The position numbers and the translations under genes were made by a program. The notes under the pieces were generated by a model. It saw only the letters and a program-made list of their open reading frames with translations. It was not told the DNA's origin and ran no database searches. A DNA stretch of 64,000 nt from Collinsella aerofaciens (GTDB lineage Bacteria > Actinomycetota > Coriobacteriia > Coriobacteriales > Coriobacteriaceae): the NCBI RefSeq assembly GCF_015670795.1, contig NZ_JADPCJ010000002.1, positions 1 to 64,000 of the forward strand. The letters run 5' to 3'. Below are positions 10,754-18,399 of this stretch, one piece after another. Position 1 is the first letter of the stretch. Every line of letters starts with the position of its first letter.

Positions 10754-11398
10754 CTAGTCGCAGGCGATGTCGAGGTTCTTTCCGATGAGGCCCACGTAGC
10801 CGCCTTCGGCTGCCTTGGGGCTGTCGGCGTGGCAGAGAACCCACTTGTCGGCCTTCCAATAGCAGTAGCTGTCACCGGTGGTAGGCATGTCGGCCGCAGC
10901 CTCGGGACGCGGACCGTTGGTACCTGCCGGCAGTGCGACCATCACCTGGAAGCCACCGTCATCGACCATGCACGGCGTGTAGTGGAGCGTGGTGTTGAAG
11001 ACCTCGACAACCTTGCCCGCCGGCACGCGGAACGCCTTGACGAACGCGGTATCGAGCTTTCCGTCCTCGATCTCCCAGCGATGCCCCACGAGCAGGATAA
11101 AGTCGCGGGTGCCCAGGTTAAACTCACTCGCGCGGTGATACTCCAGACAGTTGAGTCGTGTGTTGTGGCCGTTGCACCAGCCGAGCTGGAAGGGGCGGCC
11201 GCCGTACATGAGCAGGCCGAGCGTGTCGGCGCCCTCAACCTGCTCGAGCTCGGGCGCGGAGGCCACGTATTTGCTGCCCTCGGGGATGGGCGTAGCCGCG
11301 AGTGCCTCGACGAGTGGAGCGGTCAGGCTGGACGGAACGTCATCCCACACGCGGCCATAGGACTTGAACTCGGGATCAGAGACAGAGTAGATATGCAT
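10754..11398 (-). CDS. DUF4867-like protein
   Basis: The 214-residue protein begins MHIYSVSDPEF. It looks like a cupin-like, all-beta sugar-metabolism-associated family (DUF4867) by overall pattern: many Gly and aromatic residues, several His and Glu in the middle, and PAGKVVEVFNTTLHYTPC. A role in carbohydrate metabolism or as a sugar isomerase-like protein is inferred only from family context. The ATG at 11398 has an AGGAG site five bases ahead; a GTG two codons earlier lacks one. Directly upstream is a perfect inverted repeat (11408-11433), so it is probably controlled by a dedicated repressor. No partner gene is adjacent. Confidence 0.6.
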   Translation of the reverse strand: MHIYSVSDPEFKSYGRVWDDVPSSLTAPLVEALAATPIPEGSKYVASAPELEQVEGADTLGLLMYGGRPFQLGWCNGHNTRLNCLEYHRASEFNLGTRDFILLVGHRWEIEDGKLDTAFVKAFRVPAGKVVEVFNTTLHYTPCMVDDGGFQVMVALPAGTNGPRPEAAADMPTTGDSYCYWKADKWVLCHADSPKAAEGGYVGLIGKNLDIACD

Positions 11399-11407
11399 GT
11401 TCACTCC

Positions 11408-11433
11408 TGTTCGTAAATGTGACTATACGAACA
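11408..11433. promoter_or_regulatory. Inverted repeat, probable operator of the DUF4867-like gene
   Basis: TGTTCGTA (11408-11415) and TACGAACA (11426-11433) form perfect 8-base arms around a 10-base spacer, immediately before the ribosome site. The position suits repression. Confidence 0.55.
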
Positions 11434-11487
11434 TTCTAGAACAAACATGAGCGATTTTGAACGCTCGTCCTGACCACTCAACAAAAA

Positions 11488-11513
11488 GGCGCCCCCGCAT
11501 AAGCGAAGGCGCC
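11488..11513 (-). terminator. Rho-independent terminator of luxS
   Basis: On the minus strand, GGCGCC arms enclose a 14-base loop and are followed by TTTTTG. It lies 30 bases after the luxS stop. Confidence 0.75.
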
Positions 11514-11542
11514 CAATCCGTGCGTTTTAGGCGATAAAGCCC

Positions 11543-12031
11543 TTACGCCTGCTGATAATGCAGGTGCTTCTCGTCGATATCGGCCAGGTCGCGGTCGAGG
11601 TAGCGGCGTGCGAGCCAGTTTGCCATGGGGAGGTTCTGGTCCAGATAGTTACCGCACTCCTCGGGAGCGGCACCGGGGACATCGCCCTCAAAGCCGGCGA
11701 CAAACTCGAACAGCTCACGCACGAGCGACAGAATCTCCTCGCTCGTCACCTCACCAAACACGACGAGGTAAAAGCCCGTGCGGCAGCCCATGGGGCCAAA
11801 GTAGACAATGCGGCTCGACCACTCGGCATGGTTGCGAAGGAACGTCGCGCCCAGGTGCTCGATGGTGTGGCACTCGGCCGTGTTCATGACCGGCTCCTTG
11901 TTGGGCGTGGTCAGGCGCAGGTCAAACGTGGTGACGGCGGCGCCGGTCGCCGGATCGCGGTCGATGCGGCTCACATACACGCCGGGCTCAAGCAGCAGAT
12001 GGTCAACGGAAAAGCTCGCGATGCGCTCCAT
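11543..12031 (-). CDS. luxS: S-ribosylhomocysteine lyase LuxS
   Basis: The 162-residue protein is the normal length for LuxS. It shows the metal-binding HTIEH (about residues 54-58), the later Cys ligand region (PEECGNYLDQNLPMA) and the catalytic Cys in GPMGCRTGFY. It cleaves S-ribosylhomocysteine to homocysteine and DPD, recycling the methyl cycle and giving the autoinducer-2 precursor. The gene is single, with a GAGAGGATCTGCC ribosome site and its own terminator. No pfs gene is adjacent. An extended inverted repeat lies upstream, between it and the sugar kinase. Confidence 0.96.
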   Translation of the reverse strand: MERIASFSVDHLLLEPGVYVSRIDRDPATGAAVTTFDLRLTTPNKEPVMNTAECHTIEHLGATFLRNHAEWSSRIVYFGPMGCRTGFYLVVFGEVTSEEILSLVRELFEFVAGFEGDVPGAAPEECGNYLDQNLPMANWLARRYLDRDLADIDEKHLHYQQA

Positions 12032-12046
12032 GGCAGATCCTCTCGA

Positions 12047-12144
12047 TAGTCAAATTGGGACGGGCTCTTTTAGCTGGTTCGAATGGTCGCACCAATCATA
12101 CCAGTCAAAAAAGCCCCGTCCCAAATTGACTACCTGGGACGAGG
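12047..12144 (-). terminator. Terminator of the sugar operon within a larger inverted repeat
   Basis: On the minus strand a stem of CCTCGTCCCA and TGGGACGGGG is followed by CTTTTTT (12107-12144), a good terminator for the kinase gene. The loop GTAGTCAATT recurs in the terminator at 18350-18387. A second inverted copy of the TTGGGACGGG arm lies at 12047-12066, so 12047-12133 can also fold into one long hairpin. Confidence 0.75.
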
Positions 12145-12182
12145 ACCAATGATTTTTTAATCCCCGTCCCAGAAAAACCATT

Positions 12183-13673
12183 CTAGGCTGTGTAGGCAAT
12201 CGTTGATTTCACGGCGTGGCGCCAGCCGGCGATCTTTTTAGCGCGCTCGTCGGCGGGCATCGACGGCTCCACGATGCCGCGGGCGCCGTAGACGTCGACG
12301 ACATCGCGCGTGTACATGCCCAGCGCAATACCGCAGGCCCAGGCCGCGCCCAGGCCGCTCATCTCGTCATTGCTCGCGATGCGGATGGGCGAGCCAACCA
12401 AGTCGCTCTCAAACTGCATCAGGTACGCGTCGCGCGTGGGGCCGCCGTCAACGCGAAGCTCGGCAAGTGCCGCGCCAGAATCCTCGACCATTGCGTCAAT
12501 TACGTCAAAGATCTGATAGGCGATCGACTCGTCGGCGGCCTTCACGAACTCCGCGCGACCCGTGGTACGCGTCATGCCAAATACGCAGCCCTCGGCGTCA
12601 CTCGCCCAGTGCGGCGCGCCCAAACCGGTAAACGCCGGCACAAAGTAGACGCGGCTCGCCGGATTGGCAGCGTAGCACAGGTCGGTAACTTCCTCGGGGT
12701 TATTGATGAGCTCCAGATCGTCGCGCAGCCACGTCTTGACAGCACCGGCGTAGCTCACGTTGCCCTCGAGCACGTACTCGGTCACGCCGTCCATACGCCA
12801 TGCGACCGAGCTCGAAAGCCCGTGCGAGCTGGCAACGAACTCGTCGCCGACGTTCATCATGACCGAGCTGCCGGTGCCATAGGTCGCCTTAGCCATACCG
12901 CGGCTGTGGCAGCCCTGCGCGAACAAGGCCGCGTGGCTGTCGCCCAGCACGCCGTGAATGGGCACGGGCGCCGGCAAAAAGCCGCCCAGGTCCGTCATGC
13001 CGAACAGGCCATCGGAATCGGTCACCTGCGGCAGGCAGGCCACGTCGACGCCAAAGGCCTCGCACACTGGCTCGCTCCAGCAGCCACGGCGCAGGTCAAA
13101 GAGTTGCGTGCGGCTGGCGTTGGACCAGTCGCAGCGGAACTCCGCGCCGCCCGTGAGCGTCCAGACCACCCAGGCATCGATGGTGCCCAGGCACAGCTCG
13201 CCCGCCGCCGCGGCCTCGGCAGCAGCGGGAACGTTCGCGAGGATCCAAGCCATCTTGCCCGCCGGATAGTAGGGCGAGAGCACTAGACCCGTCGTGTCGC
13301 GCACCAGCTCGGCCACGCCCTCGCGCGCGGCCAGCTCGTCGCACAGCTCGCGGGCGCGGGCGCACTGCCACACCACGGCGTCGCACAGCGGCTCACCCGT
13401 CGTGCGGCTCCAGGCAACAGTGGTCTCGCGCTGGTTGGAGATGCCGATGCCGGCGACGTCGACCGGATCGACCCCGGTCTCCTCCACCACGGCGCGCGCC
13501 ACGGCCAGCACGTTGGCGGCGATCTCGGCTGGATCATGGCTCACCCAGCCAGCCTCGTTGACAATCTGGCGATGCGGGCGATCGGCACGATGAATCAAAT
13601 GGCCGCCCTCGTCCACCAGCAGCGCCTTGGTGCCCTGCGTGGATTGATCGATTCCGATGATGTAGCGGCCCAT
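12183..13673 (-). CDS. FGGY-family carbohydrate kinase, glycerol-kinase-like
   Basis: The 496-residue kinase has the phosphate motif GIDQSTQGTKAL, NQRETTVAW, the catalytic-base region GDSHAALFAQ and the ATP-site stretch FTGLGAPHW. Overall it resembles GlpK, but GlpK has GDQQAALFGQ and DQGTTSSR, so the substrate is probably not glycerol. It ends the operon after a fucose-isomerase-like enzyme and a split transketolase, which suggests it phosphorylates the ketose made by that isomerase. The ATG at 13673 has AAAGGGG seven bases ahead; the TTG five codons earlier is not used. A palindrome separates it from the transketolase gene. Confidence 0.85.
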   Translation of the reverse strand: MGRYIIGIDQSTQGTKALLVDEGGHLIHRADRPHRQIVNEAGWVSHDPAEIAANVLAVARAVVEETGVDPVDVAGIGISNQRETTVAWSRTTGEPLCDAVVWQCARARELCDELAAREGVAELVRDTTGLVLSPYYPAGKMAWILANVPAAAEAAAAGELCLGTIDAWVVWTLTGGAEFRCDWSNASRTQLFDLRRGCWSEPVCEAFGVDVACLPQVTDSDGLFGMTDLGGFLPAPVPIHGVLGDSHAALFAQGCHSRGMAKATYGTGSSVMMNVGDEFVASSHGLSSSVAWRMDGVTEYVLEGNVSYAGAVKTWLRDDLELINNPEEVTDLCYAANPASRVYFVPAFTGLGAPHWASDAEGCVFGMTRTTGRAEFVKAADESIAYQIFDVIDAMVEDSGAALAELRVDGGPTRDAYLMQFESDLVGSPIRIASNDEMSGLGAAWACGIALGMYTRDVVDVYGARGIVEPSMPADERAKKIAGWRHAVKSTIAYTA

Positions 13674-13691
13674 GGCCACCCCTTTCAAAAC

Positions 13692-13726
13692 GAATGTGAC
13701 AAAGGGACGGTCCCTTTGTCACATTC
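13692..13726. repeat. Perfect 35-base palindrome between transketolase and kinase
   Basis: Seventeen-base perfect arms, GAATGTGACAAAGGGAC and its complement, flank a single G. It sits just upstream of the kinase ribosome site, within the operon, and could tune expression of the kinase. A damaged copy of the AAAGGG(G)AC core lies near 10570. Confidence 0.85.
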
Positions 13727-13729
13727 CAG

Positions 13730-14671
13730 TTACTCTGCGGGCAGGAACTCGGCGACGGTCTTGGCAATGCCTTCGCCGGTAAGCCCGTAGTGCGCAAAGA
13801 CCTCGGGGCTCGTGCCGGTGATGACCGGCGCGTCGGGCAGGGAGAGGCATTTGACCGGACGTGGGCAATGCTCGCCCACCACCTGCGCGACCATGGAACC
13901 CAGGCCGCCGAAGGGGCTGTGCTCCTCGACGGTCACGACGGCGCGCGTGGCGCCGGCGGCCTCGATCACGGTCTCGGCGTCGAGCGGCTTGACGCAGTAC
14001 ATGTCGAGCACCGTCGCCGAGATTCCCTGCTCGGCCAGCAGATCGGCGGCGTCCACGGCGTGGCGGACCATCTCGCCGGTGGCGACGAGCGTCACATCGG
14101 TGCCGCGACGCACCCAGGTGGCGCGATCCATCTGGAACGGGCACTCGCCCTCGGCGTACACGTCCTCGACCGGGTTGCGCCCCACGCGGATGTAGGCCGG
14201 CTTGTTGTCGGCTACCAGGGCGCGCACGAGCTCGGCGGTCTGGAAGCGGTCACTCGGCAGATACACGCGCATGTTGGGAATCGCGCTCATGGCGGCGATA
14301 TCCTGCGCGGAGTGATGGCTCATGCCCAAGGCGCCGTAGGACACGCCGCCCGAGATGCCGATGAGCTTGACGTTGGTGTTGGAGTACGAAACGTCGACCT
14401 TGCACTGCTCATACGAACGCGTGGTCACAAAGGACGCCGGCGAGGCGGCCCAGGCCTTCTTGCCGCACGAAGCCATGCCGGCAGCGATGCTCACCAGGTC
14501 CTGCTCGGCAATGCCGACCTCGACGGACTGCTGGGGATACTGATCAAAGAACGGCGTGAGCGATGCGGAGCCGCGGGAGTCGGAGCACAGGACGACGATA
14601 TCCTTATCGGTCTTCGCGGCCTCGAGCAGCGTGTCGCAGATAACCTTGCGATTGGCGATCTTGTTAGCCAT
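13730..14671 (-). CDS. Transketolase, C-terminal subunit
   Basis: The 313-residue protein corresponds to the pyrimidine-binding and C-terminal domains of transketolase. VEVGIAEQDLVSIAAGMASCG holds the catalytic glutamate and GALGMSHHSAQD the following pyrimidine-site residues. It forms the second half of a split enzyme with the next gene upstream, whose end it overlaps by eight bases. The start at ATG 14671 is chosen because it has homology from MANKIANRK and follows a GGAGGCC site. It requires thiamine diphosphate and transfers two-carbon units between sugar phosphates. Its operon with an FGGY kinase and an isomerase marks it as specialised rather than housekeeping. Confidence 0.9.
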   Translation of the reverse strand: MANKIANRKVICDTLLEAAKTDKDIVVLCSDSRGSASLTPFFDQYPQQSVEVGIAEQDLVSIAAGMASCGKKAWAASPASFVTTRSYEQCKVDVSYSNTNVKLIGISGGVSYGALGMSHHSAQDIAAMSAIPNMRVYLPSDRFQTAELVRALVADNKPAYIRVGRNPVEDVYAEGECPFQMDRATWVRRGTDVTLVATGEMVRHAVDAADLLAEQGISATVLDMYCVKPLDAETVIEAAGATRAVVTVEEHSPFGGLGSMVAQVVGEHCPRPVKCLSLPDAPVITGTSPEVFAHYGLTGEGIAKTVAEFLPAE

Positions 14672-15500
14672 TGATGGCCTCCTTATGGGCAGCGAAATCG
14701 GCGATGATCTGGGCATATTCCTCATCATTGGGCAGGTGATGATGCCAGGCGGCCTTGTCCTCCATAACAGGCGAGCCATAGCCCTTCACCGTGTTGAGGA
14801 TGATGACCGTGGGCTTGCCGCAGGTCTCGGCCGCAAGCGTCAGCGCGGCGTCGATGGCCCGGACGTCGTTGCCCGGAATGGAGAGCACGTTCCATCCGAA
14901 GGCTGCCCAGCGCTCCTCCTGCGAGTCCTGCTTCATAACGTCCTCGGTGCTGCCGCTGATCTGCAGGCGGTTGCGGTCCACGAGCGCGCACAGGTTATCG
15001 AGCTGGTAGTTGCCGCCGCTCATGGCGCCCTCCCAGACCGAGCCCTCGGCAAGCTCGCCGTCGCCCATGATGGTGTAGACGCGATAGTCGCGGCCGTCCA
15101 TCTTGCCGGCGAGCGCCATGCCCACGGCCACGGGCAGGCCGTGACCCAGCGAGCCCGAGTTCATCTCGATGCCCTTGAGCTTGTTGTTGGGGTGACCGAT
15201 GTAGGGGCTGCCGAACTTGGAGAAGCGGGCCTTGACGTCATCGAGATCCAGATAGCCCTCGTGGCAGAGCACCGCATAGTAGGCCTCCATTGCGTGGCCC
15301 TTGGAGAGCACGAAGCGATCGCGGTTGGGATCGTCGACGGTCTCGGGCGAAATGTTGAGATGGTTGGCGTAGAGGGTCATGAGGGCATCGATCACCGACA
15401 TGTCGCCGCCGATATGGCCGCCGGCGCCAGCCATGATGATATCGACGCAATCGCGGCGAAGGTCCCAACGCAGGGATTCAAGCTCTTCGATAGTTGCCAT
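14664..15500 (-). CDS. Transketolase, N-terminal (thiamine-diphosphate) subunit
   Basis: The 278-residue protein matches the N-terminal transketolase half: MAGAGGHIGGDMSVIDAL, VLSKGHAMEAYYA, and the ThDP motif GDGELAEGSVWE followed by N (LDNLCALVDRNR). It binds the diphosphate and Mg2+ and pairs with the C-terminal subunit. It begins two bases after the isomerase stop and overlaps the next gene, so all four enzymes are co-translated. Split transketolases of this size are often dedicated to sugar-specific pathways; the apulose-phosphate transketolases of apiose degradation are one known example. Identity here is not settled. Confidence 0.92.
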   Translation of the reverse strand: MATIEELESLRWDLRRDCVDIIMAGAGGHIGGDMSVIDALMTLYANHLNISPETVDDPNRDRFVLSKGHAMEAYYAVLCHEGYLDLDDVKARFSKFGSPYIGHPNNKLKGIEMNSGSLGHGLPVAVGMALAGKMDGRDYRVYTIMGDGELAEGSVWEGAMSGGNYQLDNLCALVDRNRLQISGSTEDVMKQDSQEERWAAFGWNVLSIPGNDVRAIDAALTLAAETCGKPTVIILNTVKGYGSPVMEDKAAWHHHLPNDEEYAQIIADFAAHKEAING

Positions 15501-15502
15501 TT

Positions 15503-16903
15503 CTACTCTCCTCGCAGGTAGGCTTTGACGTCTTCTTCAATCGGGTCGTACAGGTCGGGGGCAATGCCGATGTACTTGCACGCCTCGTAGAGCACCGGCA
15601 CCACGTTGGCGTGAATAGCGACGCAGTGGTGGATGTAGGGGCCCTCGACGATCTTGGCCTCGAGGCGCTTGAGGTTGTCGACCTCGACCCACAGGTAGGT
15701 GCCCATGCCGGCCGGGCCGTCGATGCCGCGGGCATTGCCCAGCAGCAGCGAGTACTCGCCGTTGTCGCCGTCAAAGCGGGCAAGGGTGAGGTCGCCGTGC
15801 TTGGCCTCGGCCGTCAGCGCGCCGGGGTGATCGAAAGCCAGCGGGTAGGTGAGCTTGGGCTTGACGGCCGCGCAGCTGCAGGGCCAGGGGCCGCAATGCT
15901 GCAGCAGCTCGCCGTTCTCGTTATCGGGATGGCGCACGGTCCAGTCGGCGAACATGCCGCGGTGACGGCCCAGGTCGGCGGCCTCGACCATCAGCGCGGT
16001 GATGGCGCCGTGGATATCGGTCTCGCATACGATAGGAATGCCCATCTCGTTGAGGATGGCGTTGGCGGCGCAGGGCATAATGCCCAGCTCGTCCTGCAGA
16101 GCGTTCCAGCACTGAATGGCACCGGCGTTGCAGCCATACTTCTCGACCAAGCGCTTCATGGCGATGGCAAGACCGGCGACCGCGGGGACCTTGTCCTCGG
16201 GGATGCAGATCTCAAAGCTGTCGTTGATGTGGGCAAGCATGGCGGCCATGGCCTGCTCGTCGGCCTGGGCGTCGCGCACAGCCTGGACAAGTTCGGTCAT
16301 GGGGATAGGCGAAAGCTGGATGTTGAACTTCTCGAGCAGCTCGCCCTCGTTGCACATGGTCGACCAGAAGTCGAATGGACGGGTGGCCATCTGCAGGATG
16401 CGGGTGTGCTTGAAGGTCTTGACCACGTTGCAAACGGCCAAAAAGTCCCAAACGCCGCGCTCGAACTCGGGGTCGGTCAGGCGGCAGTTGGTCATGTAGG
16501 TGAAGGGAACCTGGAAGCGGCGCAGGACCTTGCCGGTGGCGAACAGACCGCACTGGCTATCGCGCAGGCGCGTGCCGTCGGGCTCGGGGCGCTCGTCGCG
16601 CGGGCCCCACAGCAGCACGGGCAGGCCGAGCTCGCGGGCAAGGCGAGCGCAAACGTACTCGGTGCCAAAGTTGGCGTGGCACAGCATAATGCCATCGACG
16701 CCCTCGGCGCGGAATTTCTTGACGATAGGCTCAATGTGGCTGTCGTCGAACAGCAGGCCCTCGTCATTGATGTCGTCGATATCCACGATGTCGACGCCGA
16801 TCTCGCGCAGGCGATCAGCCGTCAGGCCGCGATACTTGATTGCGTCCGGCGCGCTAAAGATGCTGCGGCGCGTGGGCACAAAGCCGAGCTTGATCTTGTC
16901 CAT
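15503..16903 (-). CDS. L-fucose/L-arabinose isomerase-like protein
   Basis: The 466-residue protein has the fold pattern of the FucI/AraA superfamily: an N-terminal Rossmann-like region (IGVDIVDIDDIN; GVDGIMLCHANFGTE), then a middle domain with metal-ligand candidates (E in CETDIHGAITAL) and a C-terminal HCGPW region with a later His (VEGPYIHHCVAIHAN). It probably isomerises an aldose to a ketose for the downstream kinase. It is shorter than E. coli FucI (about 590 residues) and closer to the 450-residue uncharacterised clade, so the substrate is unknown. It is the first gene of the operon, with an inverted repeat upstream that is likely a LacI operator. Confidence 0.8.
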   Translation of the reverse strand: MDKIKLGFVPTRRSIFSAPDAIKYRGLTADRLREIGVDIVDIDDINDEGLLFDDSHIEPIVKKFRAEGVDGIMLCHANFGTEYVCARLARELGLPVLLWGPRDERPEPDGTRLRDSQCGLFATGKVLRRFQVPFTYMTNCRLTDPEFERGVWDFLAVCNVVKTFKHTRILQMATRPFDFWSTMCNEGELLEKFNIQLSPIPMTELVQAVRDAQADEQAMAAMLAHINDSFEICIPEDKVPAVAGLAIAMKRLVEKYGCNAGAIQCWNALQDELGIMPCAANAILNEMGIPIVCETDIHGAITALMVEAADLGRHRGMFADWTVRHPDNENGELLQHCGPWPCSCAAVKPKLTYPLAFDHPGALTAEAKHGDLTLARFDGDNGEYSLLLGNARGIDGPAGMGTYLWVEVDNLKRLEAKIVEGPYIHHCVAIHANVVPVLYEACKYIGIAPDLYDPIEEDVKAYLRGE

Positions 16904-16929
16904 GTACGTCCTCCCCTAATCACATGTTC

Positions 16930-16966
16930 AGTAAACAGACGCATGTTTCGTTTTGTTCTGTTTACT
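16930..16966. promoter_or_regulatory. Probable LacI-type operator of the sugar operon
   Basis: AGTAAACAGA (16930-16939) and TCTGTTTACT (16957-16966) are perfect inverted 10-base arms. TAAACGGTA-type sites recur at about 17011-17045, and a TAAACAGA/TAAATGTTTA cluster lies ahead of the lacI-type gene (18257-18275), consistent with joint control and autoregulation. Confidence 0.6.
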
Positions 16967-17069
16967 AAATGTTTTACTCTTTTGTTTAATAGTCTAGCGC
17001 GAAAGTCCCGTAAACGGTAGAGAAATCAGCCTAAACGGTATGTAAACAAACTGAACATACAAGGGAAAC

Positions 17070-17096
17070 AAAAAGAGGGCCCCGAAGGACCCTCTC
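17070..17096 (-). terminator. Terminator of the LacI-type gene
   Basis: On the minus strand GAGGGTCC-TTCG-GGGCCCTC is followed by TTTTTG. It isolates the regulator from the operon it precedes. Confidence 0.85.
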
Positions 17097-17161
17097 TTAG
17101 TAGCGTTAGATATGGCTGCCTTAGCGAGCTTTGCCGCCCTGCGCCCCGGCGTTTTCTTCGC

Positions 17162-18172
17162 CTAGATCTCGCACACGCTCTGGCGCTCGACAAAGTAGGT
17201 CGACACGGCCGTCTTGCAGGTATAGCTCTTGGGGTTGCGGATGTTGCCCACCAGGCGACGCACCGCGATCTCGCCCACCTCGTGCTTGGGAACATGCACC
17301 GTGGTGAGCGGCGGGTTGGAGAAGGCGCCCAAAGACAGGTCGTCAAAGCCGATGATCGAGACATCCTCGGGCACGCGAATACCGTGCTCGTTGAACGCGC
17401 GCATGGCGCCCACGGCGAGCACGTCGTTCTCGGCAAAGAAAGCCGTCGGCAGATCGTCGCGCGAGACGTTGTCGAGCCACACGCCCATGTTGCGATAGGC
17501 ACCCTCGAGCGTGGTGCCCAACGTGACACGCCATGCCGGATTGGCCTCGAGGCCCGCGTCCTCAAGCGCTTGGCGATAGCCGCGCTCGCGGTCCTTAAAG
17601 TTGCGGATCCGAAGGTCGCCCGCCAGATAGCCGATTTGCCTGTGGCCTTTCTCGATAAGGTAATCCACGGCACGCAGCACCGAATCGGTGTTGGCGATGA
17701 CTACGGCATCGAAGTACTGGCGATCGCTCCAGCCGTCGAGCACAATCAGGTGGGCGGCAGCGTCGGCGAACAGGGCGTAGTCCTCCTCGCCCAGCTCGGT
17801 ACCCATCAGCACGATGGCGGCCGACGGGTCGGCGATCAGGCCCTCGACCTGCGGGCGCACGGCGTCCAGGTCGCTAAAGTCGAGCGAGACAAAGCTCGTG
17901 CTCATGCCGTGGCGACGCGCCTGGCGCTCCACGCCCTCGATAACCGCGGGATGGAAGGTGCTCTCGTCCAGGATGGCGCCCGTCTTGCGCGCAAGCACAA
18001 ACTGGATGCTCTCGAGCTGCGTCGACTGCTGATAGCCAAGCGACTGCGCGCACTCCAGGATGACCTTGGCGGTCTCCTCGCTCACGCTGCGCTTGCGGTT
18101 GAGCGCGTTGGACACGGTTGCGGGCGAAAAGCCGGTAATGCGGCTGATCTCGCGGACGCTTGCTTTAGCCAT
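17162..18172 (-). CDS. LacI/GalR-family transcriptional regulator
   Basis: The 336-residue protein opens with the LacI helix-turn-helix and hinge (MAKASVREISRITGFSPATV, then NRKRSVSEETA), followed by a periplasmic-binding-like ligand domain (about 60-330) with IVLMGTE, DGWSDRQ and IIGFDDLSLG. It should repress the adjacent isomerase-transketolase-kinase operon until its sugar ligand binds. ATG 18172 has an AGGGGG site; codons farther upstream do not match the family. TAAACAGA-like sites lie upstream of both this gene and the operon. The inducer is unknown. Confidence 0.92.
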   Translation of the reverse strand: MAKASVREISRITGFSPATVSNALNRKRSVSEETAKVILECAQSLGYQQSTQLESIQFVLARKTGAILDESTFHPAVIEGVERQARRHGMSTSFVSLDFSDLDAVRPQVEGLIADPSAAIVLMGTELGEEDYALFADAAAHLIVLDGWSDRQYFDAVVIANTDSVLRAVDYLIEKGHRQIGYLAGDLRIRNFKDRERGYRQALEDAGLEANPAWRVTLGTTLEGAYRNMGVWLDNVSRDDLPTAFFAENDVLAVGAMRAFNEHGIRVPEDVSIIGFDDLSLGAFSNPPLTTVHVPKHEVGEIAVRRLVGNIRNPKSYTCKTAVSTYFVERQSVCEI

Positions 18173-18349
18173 CGTTCCCCCTAGCATCGGTCGCGGCCGA
18201 GCATCGTGGCTTGACCGCCCCGTGGCTCGGCAACTAAACGACCGCAAATTCAATCTAAACAGAAGAGTAAATGTTTATTAGCTAGTTTAGCCTGTTGTCA
18301 AGCAAAGTGGCGCGACTATTCCCCCAACGGGCACATTTGCTCGGTAGCT

Positions 18350-18387
18350 AAAAAAGCCCCGTCCCAAATTGACTACATGGGGCGGGG
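18350..18387 (-). terminator. Terminator of the ribonucleoside operon
   Basis: On the minus strand CCCCGCCCCA and TTGGGACGGGG form a stem with the loop TGTAGTCAA, followed by CTTTTTT. It is homologous to the terminator at 12107-12144, including the unpaired loop. Confidence 0.8.
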
Positions 18388-18399
18388 CACGGAAATCAT

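Noticed and set aside
12183-13673. Naming the kinase glpK
   Set aside because: The GDSHAALF and DQSTQGTK motifs differ from GlpK and the operon is for an isomerase/transketolase route.
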